From Odiellus spinosus (lineage: Eukaryota; Arthropoda; Arachnida; Opiliones; Phalangiidae), in assembly GCA_963920705.1 (NCBI GenBank), contig OY987236.1:13654886-13718885 (forward strand): 64,000 bases of DNA. The letters run 5' to 3'. The notes below the pieces were generated by a model that saw only the letters and a list, made by a program, of their open reading frames with translations, was not told the DNA's origin and made no database searches. The translations under genes and the position numbers were made by a program. Below, in pieces: positions 1 to 11,125 of this stretch; the stretch's first letter is position 1; every line of letters begins with the position of its first letter.

Positions 1-143
1 CTCACAAACGCGAGGGAATAGGGTTAGCTCCGTGATTTGTTCGACGCGCAGGAAATTAGATGCAATCGGACTCGATTCGGGCCTCGTGAAATTGATCTCA
101 CGACAACCTCGCGATCACAAGAAATTGGAAAAAAATATCTGTC

Positions 144-386
144 GGGCTGTTTTATCCTATAGTGTGACGTCAATTTTACTTTTAATTTCAATATTCTCTC
201 ACAGAATAACGAAATAAATTGAGGATAAATCAAATTTGTCAAAAATTCTCCAAATTTAAAAATTTCAATAGAATTCGAGCAAGTAAACCAATTGAAAAAA
301 CCCTAAATTCAACAACAATGGATAATTCTTCATTATTTTATGGGATCAGTTTGAAACCGACGTCACACTATAAATAAAACCAGCCG
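144..386. mobile_element. Inverted-repeat element W (MITE-like)
   Basis: The ends are inverted copies of each other: GTTTTATCCTATAGTGTGAC near 150 and its counterpart ending CACTATAAATAAAAC near 379, extending outward to GGCTG and CAGCC. The arms are about 28 bp and the 190-bp interior is A+T-rich with no coding potential. Each arm carries a GACGTC (CRE-like) core. No clear target duplication was found, so the superfamily is unknown. Confidence 0.5.
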
Positions 387-530
387 CGCGGCTGTTTTAC
401 CTGAAATTACGATTTTTTAGTGTTGGCGACCTCTCTGACCTTTTTACGCAACTGTCCAAAATTTGTTTTATCCTAATACGAAATAGTTCAACTCGTAGGC
501 GTGGTATCTGTGATAAAAACTAACACGTCG

Positions 531-561
531 AATTGATTAAGAAATGCTAGTGTGACTGTAA
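531..561 (-). repeat. Terminal fragment of family E
   Basis: The stretch ending GAAATGCTAGTGTGACTGTA is the reverse complement of the E-type terminus seen near 6761 and 44456 (CTACGGTCACACTAGCATTT). Only about 30 bp survive. Confidence 0.5.
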
Positions 562-716
562 CTATATTGTATTTATTTCTAAATAGTGAAAATGGTTTAT
601 TTTTTAAGAAGTTCAATTTGAACAGGTGAAGGCACCTTGATAAAAGGGATAGATGGCTTTACGCCTAATAATTTGCATACGTCTTTTCGCTAACCCTTTT
701 CCCTTTCTCTAAATTT

Positions 717-728
717 CTCTATATAGGC
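717..728 (+). promoter_or_regulatory. TATA-like box upstream of candidate first exon
   Basis: CTCTATATAGGCG lies about 100 bp upstream of the ATG of the candidate exon at 820. A start site about 30 bp downstream (around 750) would give a 5' UTR of roughly 70 bp. That leader would hold an out-of-frame ATG at 770; the ATG at 732 would lie upstream of transcription. This is inference from position and motif only. Confidence 0.3.
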
Positions 729-819
729 GCCATGCAGCAACTGCTCTCTCAACCAAAACCAAAAGATTTGATGAGGTGGAAAACGACGAAAACCAAAAGG
801 CGTTGTTTCGGAAAGCTAT

Positions 820-940
820 ATGGCGAAATATATCTATAGCTCGAAACCAATTTCAACAACGTTTCGGCCTGCGACGAATATTAGGACAATTCCCTTCTAT
901 CAAGTTCCTCCAGATGTCACAGCCGCTGGCGTGATTTTGG
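820..940 (+). CDS. Candidate first coding exon, product unknown
   Basis: An ATG at 820 opens a frame of 40 codons plus one base that runs without a stop into a strong donor, G|GTGAGT at 941 (phase 1). The peptide starts MAKYIYSSKP and ends QVPPDVTAAGVILG; it is basic and Ser/Thr-rich at first and turns hydrophobic near the donor. The stretch is visibly richer in G+C than its surroundings and has a TATA-like box about 100 bp upstream. I do not recognise the protein. No downstream exon is certain: an acceptor after ATAATTGTAG at 1867 would continue the frame for 18 codons to a stop, which is possible but unproven. The region could also be a chance open frame. Confidence 0.35.
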
Positions 941-3249
941 GTGAGTTTGTATTTTAAATAACTTCTTTTTTGTTTTTCATATTTTGGAAAACGATATATT
1001 ACGTTTTATCGAATACTTAAGCTTACAATCCATATATCCGAAAGCTTCTTAAACTTCTATCTTGTTTAATTAAGAAGTGTCATTCAAATTTAATAACAAT
1101 CAAAAGAAGCGCGCAAATTGTACTTCGAGACAGAATTTTATTTCTCGACAAGAGAGTCTTAAAACGGGGAAAACTTTGTCATATATATCTTATTATATAA
1201 AGATTATATATATCTGATTATCTAATTTAAATTAAGGAAACCTAAGTTTGAAATATAAAAGTTTCGTCCTTTGAAGCGCCTTTCTTGTTGGCGTTTGTGT
1301 GGAATTTTCGCGGGAAAAAACATTCACGTTTATTATGATTTGGGCTCGTACTCGGACGCCCAATTGCAGATCTTAAGGCTCAGAGAATCTATAATACATA
1401 TAAATAAGTCTAATTTCGAGATTGACTTATAATTCGTATTTTTATCCTAATTATTCATAATTTTTGGTATATTATTTAAATTTAAACAACATTTGAAACT
1501 CGAGTTTCTTCGCCGATTTTAACCCAAATTGAGATCTTGAAGCTAGAATGTAGTAATTTAGTCGCTGTTCCTTTCAATTTAGATTAAAATATAATTATTA
1601 TATTTCATTCTAAACGGACTTCGAGAAACGTCATATTTTTATCTTCGCATTATCAGTTTTGAATGAACGCTTAATTTGTTTATTAATCAATCTCCGGATA
1701 ATTCGTATCCATTTGAGATGTTTATATAATTTGTGGTTTTATATTAAAAAGCAATTTATTCGAGAAATAATACCTAAAAAAGCCTAGCTATCAATGGATA
1801 TCCTAAGTTATTCATTATCCTATTCTTATCTCTTTCTTTTCTTTATGGACAATTCCCATAATTGTAGGTACGGTCAACTATAGCCAAGTTAGCAGCCTTT
1901 GTTTAAATTGTTTCAATCACGAATAGTTTTTCGAAAATTTAAAACGGTTTTAGAGAGGGATAATAATATTTTTTTAATAATTTCATTTTCATTCTATAAT
2001 TTATCCCTTCAGGTGGTTTCTATTTTCTTTTCGGTATCTAACGTCAAATACAATGTTCGTAATAACCACGATGAATTTTTAATGATTATTGTATGTTAAA
2101 ACCCAACGACTTTTTGATTATATAGAGAAAGCCATGGGGGAAAAAACGCTTTTCAAAAACAAAAAGTCGTGTTATTGTAACTTTATTTTCCGTGCCTTAA
2201 ATGACGATTAGAAAAGGTATCTTTACCTAGCAACAGAGTATTGAGGTTATAATCGATAACTAGCTATTTTAAGTTGTCTTTCAATAGAAACGAGAATGAA
2301 GAAATCATAAAATTCGCGCAATATGTAAAACTTTGATATTTTAAAATAACTATAATTTAATAATTTTTCTAATATAATATGAATTTTTAAATGTAGGCAT
2401 TGTGCAACAGTAAAACAAATTACAAACAAATATTAAACTGTATAGCAATAAATTTAAAACTTACCATGAAATTAGGCAATTTTCTTCCTTGGACCCCTAA
2501 CCCTCCCCACCCCGCCCCGATTTCAATTTTAACTGGACCCGGCGATTTTTAAAGTGGTATTTGTCCTGTGCCACCGACGTATTTCCCACGCTGCTTCCCA
2601 ATCCTAAGTCAAAGCTTAGAAATATTATTTTATACTCTTTATGAATAGTGATGGGTTTTATATATACTCGTGACAAACGAGTAAAAATGAAGTGTCAAAA
2701 TCTAGGTGAACTATCTCTTTTAATTATAGTTATAGAGATAGAGGCGAAGCGATCGCGGAAAATTGGGAAGTGGTATCTAGTTTGAACTATATACGCGGGT
2801 AATCAACGTAGGTACCGATTTTACGCTCGGATTCTCGATAAAGTCGTTAAAGCGACGACCAACGAGAGAAAAGGAAGGTTAGAAAGTTTTTCGGAATGGG
2901 AGGGGAACTCTGGAAATAAGGTGATTAGTAGTAAATCCCGTAACGGTAATCTCGATCCCGAAGTTTCGGTACCATTCTTTTTCCTCGTATCGATTTCCAT
3001 TTTGAGTTTTCAACTCGTACAAAGCTAAGCTCCCTTATAACGCGAATATATTCAATCGCATTAAAGTACTATGTAGCTTATGTTATCTACTGAAAACTAA
3101 AATTGATTCGGACCTAAAGTGGAAATGAAGTCTGCCAATTTGCTTATCGATTTGTTATCCTGAAATTAAACTTAGTTCATAGGCGAAATAATTTAAAAAT
3201 CAAACCAATATTAAATTAAAAAATAAAATAAAATAAACTTATTGGCAAA
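941..3249. other. A+T-rich non-coding stretch, possible intron
   Basis: If the exon ending at 940 is real, this is the start of its intron. A fragment of family A lies at about 2411-2477, recognisable from its internal AAACAAATATTAAACT and AATTTAAAACTTACCATG words. A short C-rich patch sits at 2489-2520. Small open frames at 1899-2099 and 2247-2429 have the composition of the background. I see nothing else. Confidence 0.5.
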
Positions 3250-3885
3250 GTAGGCATAGTTGAGCTAAGATAGAATCATAAATTGAATTGACTTGTAGGC
3301 TTAGATAAAGATCCAATGAGAAATTGAATTGACTTGTAGGCTTAGATAAAGATCCAATGAGAAATTGAATTGACTTGTAGGCTTAGATAAAGATCCAATG
3401 AGAAATTGAATTGACTTGTATGCTTAGATAAAGATCCAATGAGAAATTGAATTGTCTTGTATGCTAAGCTGAGGATCCAATGATAAATTGAATTGAGTGG
3501 TACAGGAGCCAATGAGATATTGAATTGACTGGTAGAGGATCCAATGAGAAATTGAATTGACATGTAGGCTTAGCTGAGGATCCAATGAGAAATTGTACTG
3601 ACATGTAGGCTTAGCTGAGGATCCAATGAGAAATTAAATTATTTGTAGGCTTAGCTGAGGATCCAATCAGAAATTAAATTATTTGTAGGCTTGGCTGAGG
3701 ATCCAATGAGAAACTTGATTGACATGTAAGATTATCTGATGATCTAATGAGAAATTGAAATTACTTGTAGGCTTAACTGAGGATCTAATGGGCAATAGAA
3801 TTGACTTGTAGGCTTATCTGAAAACCTAATAAGAAATAGAATTGACTTGTAAATAGTCTTAACTTAGAATCCGATGAGAAATTTA
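3250..3885. repeat. Minisatellite, 41-bp unit, about 15 copies
   Basis: The unit runs GAATTGACTTGTAGGCTTAG then ATAAAGATCCAATGAGAAATT (41 bp). The four central units (about 3285-3450) are nearly identical, while units toward both edges are increasingly diverged, the usual pattern of unequal exchange. The array generates spurious minus-strand frames because the unit is not a multiple of three. Confidence 0.95.
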
Positions 3886-4650
3886 ATTGATTTCTCCACT
3901 CCAAGTTCTTAGGCCTAATTAGAAATTTTTAAAGCTTTTTGAAAACACGTTTGTAAAACCACTGGTATAGAGTGCGTTTCCTATGAACGCGGCTTTTCTT
4001 GAGCTCAACTAAGCCTACTTCCCGAGTGAGTTAAAACTTAAAGTCTAATTAAATATTAATCTGTAAATTAAATCTACTAATTTTTGATATAAGGAAATAA
4101 AAATGAGTTGCCCGAATTCATTCTCTCTTTAAAATTAATCCACGTGGTAAAGCTGAATTTATTTCAGAAACTGTACGAGTTTTTAGCGCGTAGAAAGTTA
4201 GTTAACTAACTTGTAAACCCTGATTCTGTCTATGGCGTTGAGGCGAGATTATACCGAACTGATAGATTAAAAAAAGAATGGTGCCGAAACCCGGGATCCG
4301 ATATAAGCTTACCAACTTTTTTTTCTTTCTTAACATCGCTTTGTTCAGTCAAGGAGAATTGATTACAAAGGGAGAGCCAGTCGTGGTAATATTGGTGGGA
4401 GCGGGGATGCATATTAAATACTTTTTCGAGAGCTTTGGAAGCTTACTTATAAATGTATTGTTTTTAGCAACCTCGCCCTTACGGAGAGTGATGTTTCCTC
4501 ATTGGCTTAGCCATATTTTTAAAGTTATATTACTTCACCGAAGGCATGAGTAAATATTAAATAGTTTCAAATCATAGGCTTTTTTTCGTTTAACTCATCG
4601 TTGAATTCTTTTCGCCGTCTTTAGTTTCGTATATTAAGACTCATACCCTC
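3886..4650. other. Unassigned stretch with an acceptor-like tract
   Basis: A long pyrimidine tract with a CTTAAC branch-like word ends in TTCAG at 4350, which resembles a 3' splice site. One frame downstream reads Ser-Arg-Arg-Ile-Asp-Tyr to a stop after 23 codons; another stays open to 4553. Neither joins in phase to the candidate exon ending at 940 to give a convincing protein, so I do not call an exon. Confidence 0.3.
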
Positions 4651-4773
4651 TTCAGACGAAGTGTAATTAGCCGTGGTTTAATTAGATTTAACCAAAGTTT
4701 AAATAAACCTCGGTTACTTGTGATTAAACCACGGTTAAATCTGATTAAATCGGCTAGATACGCCTCGTCTGAA
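4651..4773. mobile_element. Short inverted-repeat element O (MITE)
   Basis: A 123-bp element bounded by TTCAGACGAAGTGTAATTAG and the inverse form ending CGCCTCGTCTGAA. The arms continue inward with GGTTTAATTAGATTTAACC and GGTTAAATCTGATTAAATC, so most of it can fold into one hairpin. No clear target duplication. Confidence 0.65.
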
Positions 4774-5378
4774 AAATGTATTACGCAACCTGATTCAACC
4801 CTGACCGAATTTTAAGAAGATTACCAATGGTATCAATATGAGAAAGTCCAGAAATTATCTATAGAAGATTACGAACCGTAAGCTGTAGTATATTTTAGGA
4901 TAACTGAAGACCCGTTAGTTTATTATTAGTAGAAAAAGATTTAATTCGGATTATCTGTTTTTATGATCAGTCTCTTGGAAATCCCGGTGATGTTCTAATT
5001 CTGAAAAAAATATATATATATTTGTGTATTCGTTGTCCTTAGTACGCTATTAAGGTGGATTCATATCTAGTTATATCAAAAAGTTACGTCACGCTATCAT
5101 TAATTTACTTGTAAATAAAAGGAGGCTATAAATATTCTTACATAATGCCGTCTTTCATTGGAAAAACATTTTGGTATCTAGTGATCAGGAGGCTGTGTCC
5201 AAGGCCTACGCATGATTTTTTTATTTATATATTTTTTTCATATTATTAAAAAGATATATTAAATATTTTAGTCATCTGACAAGTGTGAGTTGAGGTGTTT
5301 TTAAGAAAATTAAATATACCGATTTTTTTCCCCTAATTGATGACTTTGTTTGATTCTGTATATTACGTATTTAAAGAT

Positions 5379-5865
5379 AATTTTTATGAAAGGTTGGAGT
5401 TTCTGGATTAAATATTTTGGCGAAAGAAACCCTTTAACACATGCCAGAGAATAAACTGTAGGTTATGTAATAACAGAAGCCGATGAAACCCTCCTTTGAA
5501 GTCTATTACTCCCGGGTCTTGTCTACCCCTCTCTGTATGGGTTAGTTTCAAAAAGCGCGATTCGTACGCCTTATAACGGTAGATATTTTCGGAACGGGAG
5601 TTCGTCGAGCGAATATCTCTAGCAGCCTTGGAGTTCGTAAAAAAAACGTCGTCGTTTGTGGAGAGAGAGAATTTCCAATTTTCCGTAGACAGGGGGGATG
5701 AAGTAGGACCCCTCCGATCTCGTAAAATTGTGAATTTTACCCATACAGAGAGGAGCGCTATATTGAACATAAGAGTAGTAGACTTCAAAGGAGGGTTTCA
5801 TCGGCTTCTGGTAATAACCATTGGACCATATAATGATGAGTTAGTATTGCTTGGAATTTTCGTTT
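5379..5865 (+). mobile_element. Family H copy split by element D1
   Basis: Flanks of D1 align to the middle of family H (GAAAGGTTGGAGTTTCTGGATTAA before it, GGACCATATAATGATGAG after it). Aligned with H copies near 47490 and 25200, the D1 target GTAATAA corresponds to the single 7-bp stretch ACAATAG. H is therefore older than D1. Confidence 0.7.
5474..5810. mobile_element. MITE D1, 7-bp target duplication
   Basis: A 337-bp element with perfect outer inverted ends CAGAAGCCGATGAAACCCTC and its complement ending CATCGGCTTCTG. It is flanked by direct repeats GTAATAA (5467-5473 and 5811-5817). A second copy (D2) lies 15 kb away and is nearly identical. Overlapping frames of about 120 codons on both strands are by-products of the element and differ from anything I know. 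No transposase is present, so it is non-autonomous. The superfamily is uncertain; 7 bp is not the hAT standard of 8. Confidence 0.9.
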
Positions 5866-5920
5866 TAACCGGTCGCTTGAAAAAAAAATCATTAATTTCT
5901 ATGATATATGTATATATTTT

Positions 5921-5971
5921 CACGGGTAAATTATGCTTCAAGTTTACAAGAAGGCATACTGCGGTTGACAG
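5921..5971 (+). repeat. Terminal fragment of family J
   Basis: CACGGGTAAATTATGCTTCA followed by AGTTTACAAGAAGGCATACT matches the end of the J repeats at 39753 and 43095. Only the terminus remains. Confidence 0.6.
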
Positions 5972-6624
5972 CTACACTTTACCATTATTTGCTAACTAAA
6001 TTAACAGAAAGAGAAAAAAATAAGAATTTGTAAGAATTCAACGGACTATATTGAAATTTATTGAGTCAGCATTAATTTTATTTAATTAAAATGGCAAAGA
6101 CAAAATTTGATTAATTTAAACTTCGTAACCATTGATACGTGGATAAAAAAAATATTTAAAAATTTGATAAATTTTTTAACCAAATTTGAATAACCGTTAA
6201 ATCAAAGATTTCCTCTCCGAACGAAATTTTATTTTTTTTTCCAGTAAGCTGTGTGCTTAGTAGCGTAAAAAAAATCCTTCTTTCCACATATTCTTTGATT
6301 AATCAATTCCAACAGGCTTACAAAGGCGAAATTTCTGGAACCCGCTAGTGAATTTGGATTTTGACGATAGAAAATTTATGGGATAAAATCTGTTGGCCTA
6401 TAGCTCTCTTATACCTTTGCGTCGGCCAACCTCTCAATACGAGCTGTTACCCAATGAGAGGAATTAGTTATGTTAAAAAACCAGGGGGGATAGAACGAAG
6501 GGGAGCCATAAACTCGGTAAATGTCCAACAAGATAAATGACTTAAATCCCTGAAAGCGCGCACGCTGTTCCTAACAGAATTTTTAAAGAACAAGTTTCAT
6601 GAAAATTCGTCATTTCTACATGCA
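5972..6624. other. Unassigned non-coding stretch
   Basis: A+T-rich single-copy-looking sequence. A small hairpin (CCTCTCAATACGAG to CAATGAGAGG) lies at about 6430-6462. No gene or further repeat is recognised. Confidence 0.4.
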
Positions 6625-7020
6625 ATTATAGATTTAAACCGTTTCAAAACGTTTCTATAGAGTCGTGTGAACAGAAAACCGTCTTTTCTGGAATCGATTT
6701 GATAAGATTTCTCGAACCAGTTTCATACCGATTCGGTTTCAACAACCGATAAGCTACGGTCACACTAGCATTTCTTAATCGATTTGAAACGGTAAAATCA
6801 AACCGATATTCAAATCGCCAGGAATCGTTTTAAGCGTCCTGTGTTCACACATTATCTCTATAAATCGATTTATTTGAAACCGAATCGGTATGAAACTGGT
6901 TTGCGAATCAGTTTCGAGAAATCGAATCCAATCGATTCGAAAAAAGACGGTTTCGCGTTCACACGGCGAAACGTTTTGAAACGGTTTTAATCGATTCCAA
7001 GGCCTAGTATGAACGCAGCT
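6625..7020. mobile_element. Nested family E elements
   Basis: An outer inverted-repeat element, whose right end reads CCTAGTATGAACGCAGCT, encloses a second one starting AAGCTACGGTCACACTAGC. Both are built from GAATCGATT, AACCGTTTCAAAACG and GTGTGAAC words in opposite orientations. The outer left end is truncated. AGC-type ends next to TTA or TAA suggest a PIF/Harbinger relative, but I could not fix the target duplication. Confidence 0.6.
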
Positions 7021-7110
7021 TATTAGGCCTTGGAATCGATTTAAACCGTTTCAAAACGATTCGATGGAGTCGTGTGAACGGAAACCTTTTCTCGAATCGA
7101 TTTGATTTAC
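7021..7110 (+). mobile_element. Second, partial family E copy
   Basis: Directly abutting the previous element, AGGCCTTGGAATCGATTTAA starts another E arm that continues through GGAGTCGTGTGAACGG and then ends abruptly at the junction with an A fragment. Confidence 0.6.
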
Positions 7111-7201
7111 AATTTTTTCGTAAATTTTCTTAAGGTCTATTTAAACAATAAGGAATCGATAAAAAATCACTTATATTATTAGGTTGCATTCTAATCTCCC
7201 T
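7111..7201 (+). mobile_element. Right end of a family A element
   Basis: AACAATAAGGAATCGATAAA to CTCCC followed by TTTAA is the standard right terminus of family A. The left half is missing. Confidence 0.75.
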
Positions 7202-8639
7202 TTAAAAATTATTGATCGTAACTTGATATTTTTTCTCCGCGTGTAAGTGAATATTTGAAATATTCATGATATTATACCTTTAAAGAGGAATACGTGTTAC
7301 GAGAAAATTGAGGAAAACTATACCTGTCTTTCCTTCCCTTATAAAGTCGGTTTTAATTTGAATCTGCAACACGAAGAAAGCTAAGATTTCCTTTTATCTA
7401 CATGAAATACATTCATTATCGCCTGGGTTTCAGGCCTTCTTTGTGGTGCAAGCGCAAATTGATATCGACTATAATTTAACCACCGATCAAGGCTGAATGA
7501 AGTGAAAGATAAAAATGAATCGAATATCCTAAGGCCTTTTTCTTATTCCATGCCACAATATCGCTGTAATAAACTCTCACATTCTCAAAATGTAGAATCT
7601 TTTAAAATATAAAAACGTCTTACAAGGCTTCGAGCTAAGGATGGCAGATTTTCAGATTTTGCTCGTGTTAGCGTTTATTAGTAAATTAAATTTAGGACTA
7701 GTATCTAGTTCTAACGGCTTGCGAGAGACGTGATGAATGTAAAAGGAAGGTTTATACTTTAATATTTAATTTAGCTTGTTTACGCGCTTCTTTTATAATA
7801 AAGAGAGAGTGAAGTTATGAAACAAAGTTAAGCCTTGTTAAGCGCGAGAAATAGATTCAAATCGATTGGAGAAAAATGTTTTTCCGTTCTCACGACTTCA
7901 GCGAAACGTTTTGAAACGATTTCAGTCGACTTCAAGGTTTAGCATGAATGTGAGTTTAAATATAGCGTATCAAAACGCCTCAGGTTTTCTCATTTCGTAA
8001 ACTTATCTTGAAGTTATTCTCTTGGAACACGGTTGGTGAGAACCAACTGCAGTTTATTTATTCATGGTATTTACTTTTTGGTGCAAGATATGTCCTTGGT
8101 GGAATGAAATAAACTCTACTGCGCATGACCCAAGCGAAATGACGCAATATTTTTTCTCTCGTTACTGATCCTTCTACATACAGGCTCCTTGCGAAAACCG
8201 TTAGCTAAAAAAATCAAGAAGTGTGAAAGGATCTTATGATTTAAGACAGATGTAGATTTTAAAGCGCCTAAAAATATAAGATAAAAATGGGATAGGTTAT
8301 ATATTTTGTAAAATTTTATCATAATGTGGCAAAATTATGAACGTATATAAGATATTTGTAAAAAGGTTTAGGCGAATGTTTGCTTTTTAATTTAATTATA
8401 AGTGAAAGCGGAAGCTGATAAAAGAAAGTAAACATTTCATATGGCCTACTTTTTTACTTTTGAAGGTTTATTTTTCAAGTATTATCGCTAAAAATACTCT
8501 AAATATATATTTAGCTTGTCATAAATGGTTCTGAAAACAATTTAGGCTCTTATTTCCACGTTTTTCTTGAGGCTGGTCGCAATCCTATCACAACTGGTGA
8601 AAGAAATTTCAATTTCTCCAGAATTCATATTTACGTTTA
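7202..8639. other. Non-coding stretch with an E fragment
   Basis: Mostly A+T-rich with no recognised gene. A degraded E arm lies at about 7850-7965 (GCGAAACGTTTTGAAACGAT to TAGCATGAATGTG). Short frames such as 8116-8322 have background composition. Confidence 0.4.
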
Positions 8640-8790
8640 TTAAAATTTGACTAAACTTTAGAAATTAATTTAAACACGAAAAACGTGTCTAAAAATTCCC
8701 AAAATATTCTCAAATATGTTTTATCGAATGGCGATTCCGAAAATAAATTCTAAAGCTGTTTTAGCTCCAAGTTTCCCTTTAATTAGATAA
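8640..8790 (+). repeat. Family G repeat, partial
   Basis: GAAATTAATTTAAACACGAA, then GATTCCGAAAATAAATTC and AGCTCCAAGTTTCCCTTTAA, matches copies at 33.3 kb, 38.9 kb and (inverted) 30.9 kb. The TTTCCCTTTAA end resembles the termini of the TTAA elements, so G may be one of them. The left end is not defined. Confidence 0.65.
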
Positions 8791-8878
8791 ACAGCGATAG
8801 AGAAATTCTGGCGAAAAATAGAGAAAATACAAAAATATATTTGGGCTTTCGAACAAATAGTGAATATAGGGTCATTCC

Positions 8879-10332
8879 ACGTCAGTTCAGTCACTGATGT
8901 CACCAAGAGTCAACCAATCTTAATGAAATTTTAACCACTTTAATTCGTGGTTAAATGAGCGGCAAATCTGAAATTTTACCCCAAAATATTAAGCGGTTCC
9001 GAAACTAGAGCATTTTGTATATACCCCATGTTTTCAGGGTTTTGCCTGGGCGATATTCGTACCCCTAAGCGTTATGTCGAATATCTTTTTTCCGGATAAA
9101 GCTTATCTAATGAAATTTTCAAATTTAGAGCATTTCTATGAGCTGATTTCAAAAATGTTAACGAAAATTATCTATCTTTAACGGTTTTTCCAATATACCG
9201 ATTCTTTTGCAAAAAAATATTTAACGGGGGGTCAACTTTCGAGCGTAATGCTGAAAAAGGGCCAACTTCGATTTTCAATTTCGTTGCATTTTCAGATCTC
9301 TCCCAGCCTTAGCTTTCTTTCTATCTTAGATTTGTTCGTGGTATTTTGGTTTTAAGGGCAAAAAATTAAAAAAAACAAAAGTTTCAAATTTTTGGGATGT
9401 TTATATTTATATTATTTACAGGGTGTTTCGAAAATGGTGATAGGATCGAGCTCCATTGGGGTCTATGGGCCATTTTAAGACTAAAATGTTCTATGACGTT
9501 TTGTCGTAAGGGGCGCCGTTTAAGAGTTACGTAATGATTCATGTGCGGATGACCCGTATACTCAATGCTAAAATCAATTTTTATCAAGCGCGTGCTTTTA
9601 AACGTATTTTATCATTGAGTATACGTTTATTAATGTACGTTAAGGGGTCATCCGCACATGAATCATTACGTAACTCTTAAACGGCGCCCCTTACGACAAA
9701 ACGTCACAGAACATTTTCGTCTTAAAATGGCCCATAGAACCCAATGGAGCTCGATCCTATCACCATTTTCGAAACACCCTGTAAATAATATAAATATAAA
9801 CATCCCAAAAATTTGAAACTTTTGTTTTTTTTAATTTTTTGCCCTTAAAACCAAAATACCACGAACAAATCTAAGATAGAAAGAAAGCTAAGGCTGGGAG
9901 AGATCTGAAAATGCAACGAAATTGAAAATCGAAGTTGGCCCTTTTTCAGTATTACGCTCGAAAGTTGACCCCCCCGTTAAATATTTTTCTGCAAAAGAAT
10001 CGGTATATTGGAAAAACCGTTAAAGATAGATAATTTTCGTTAACATTTTTGAAATCAGCTCATAGAAATGCTCTAAATTGGAAAATTTCATTAGATAAGC
10101 TTTATCCGGAAAAAAGATATTCGACATAACGCTTAGGGGTACGAATATCGCCCAGGCAAAACCCTGAAAACATGGGGTATATACAAAATGCTCTAGTTTC
10201 GGAACCGCTTAATATTTTGAGCTAAAATTTCAGATTTGCCGCTCATTTAACCACGAATTAAAGTGGTTAAAATTTCATTAAGATTGGTTTACTCTTGGTG
10301 ACATTAGTGACTGAACTGACGTGGAATGACCC
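8879..10332. mobile_element. Giant fold-back element, 1.45-kb near-perfect palindrome
   Basis: The left arm starts GGGTCATTCCACGTCAGTTC and the right arm ends with its complement. The arms run for about 670 bp each and converge on a spacer near 9556-9645. By eye they differ at only a handful of sites. TATA sits at both outer edges and could be a 4-bp duplication or part of the ends. No coding capacity is visible. At 9419-9783 the palindrome contains a second inverted-repeat unit bounded by ACAGGGTGTTTCGAAAATGG. The superfamily is unknown. Confidence 0.9.
9419..9783. mobile_element. Inner inverted-repeat unit within the giant palindrome
   Basis: ACAGGGTGTTTCGAAAATGG on the left and its complement ending ACACCCTGT on the right bound the centre of the palindrome. 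The ends resemble the CAGGGTG ends of element T at 32.2 kb, as in Tc1/mariner-like MITEs. The symmetric flanks mean it either landed exactly in the old loop or was already in a half-element that was then inverted and duplicated. Confidence 0.6.
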
Positions 10333-10723
10333 TATAGCTCTTTAATTCTACAATGCACTTTTATAAAAGCAATTGCCTTTTTTAATGAATATATCTCCTT
10401 ATTTTGTGCCATAGCTCTTACTGTTTACCCCGTTTAGACAGATCAATTTCTCTGAATTATAAGTCTTTAGAAAAAGAAAAATTCAGAAGCTGTCGTGACA
10501 ACTTTTCCTAAATATGAACCGTGCAGTTTTGGTCTAGCTCCGAGCCTTTTATTTCGTTTAGCGCAATTGGTTTCAAACTTTTTTGTTGTAAAGAAAATAA
10601 TAACGGTTGAATTACTCACGAGGGAAATCTACTTTTGCTCATATATTGAAGGTCGCTCTATTAATAAGCTACTTCACATATTAATAAACTAATATTACTT
10701 TGAATTTAAGTACTGGTCTGCTA
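10333..10723. other. Unassigned A+T-rich stretch
   Basis: A 65-codon frame at 10495-10692 has no recognisable motif and background composition. Nothing else is seen. Confidence 0.4.
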
Positions 10724-10864
10724 GAGGGGGCAGACACTCGCGAATTCAGGTGTACAAAATTTTTGAACTCTTTGCATTATCAAAGCTGTATTCAGAGTTC
10801 ATAAGAGTTCGAACTCAATGCACTGTCAAAGCTGAACTCAGGTGCGAATTCAAGAGTTCCCTAG
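10724..10864 (+). mobile_element. MITE M1, hAT-like, diverged
   Basis: AGGGGGCAGACACTCGCGAA to CGAATTCAAGAGTTCC matches the M family (see 23511). This copy is the most diverged at its right end, and its target duplication is not clear. Confidence 0.7.
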
Positions 10865-10874
10865 AACGTTCTGG

Positions 10875-11110
10875 ATGAAGTACTTTCACGAATAAGACCA
10901 CGCGAAAGCAATCTCTTCACGTGCCAGAACGCGCGAGAATAAACTTTAAAGGCTTTATAATAGCCACGAAACTATAATAATGACGTAGTATTGCGAGGAA
11001 TGTCTATTTTAGAAACTTTCGACGGTGATTATAAAATATTTTTATTGTTTCTGTAATTTTTTCTATTGTATATTAAATCGTTTTAACGATATTTTGGAAA
11101 ATGCTACTAA
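10875..11110 (+). mobile_element. Family H fragment
   Basis: AGTACTTTCACGAATAAGAC, TGCCAGAACGCGCGAGAATA and ATGACGTAGTATTGCG match the right half of family H. The terminal CAGCCTCACTTTAA is missing. Confidence 0.65.
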
Positions 11111-11125
11111 TATTTCACGGGCGAT

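Noticed and set aside
3250-3885. CRISPR-like regular spacing in the 41-bp array
   Set aside because: The whole 41-bp unit repeats with no unique spacers; it is a minisatellite in eukaryotic DNA.
5408-5999. Frames of 123-126 codons on both strands
   Set aside because: They lie largely inside MITE D1 and mirror each other because of its inverted repeats.
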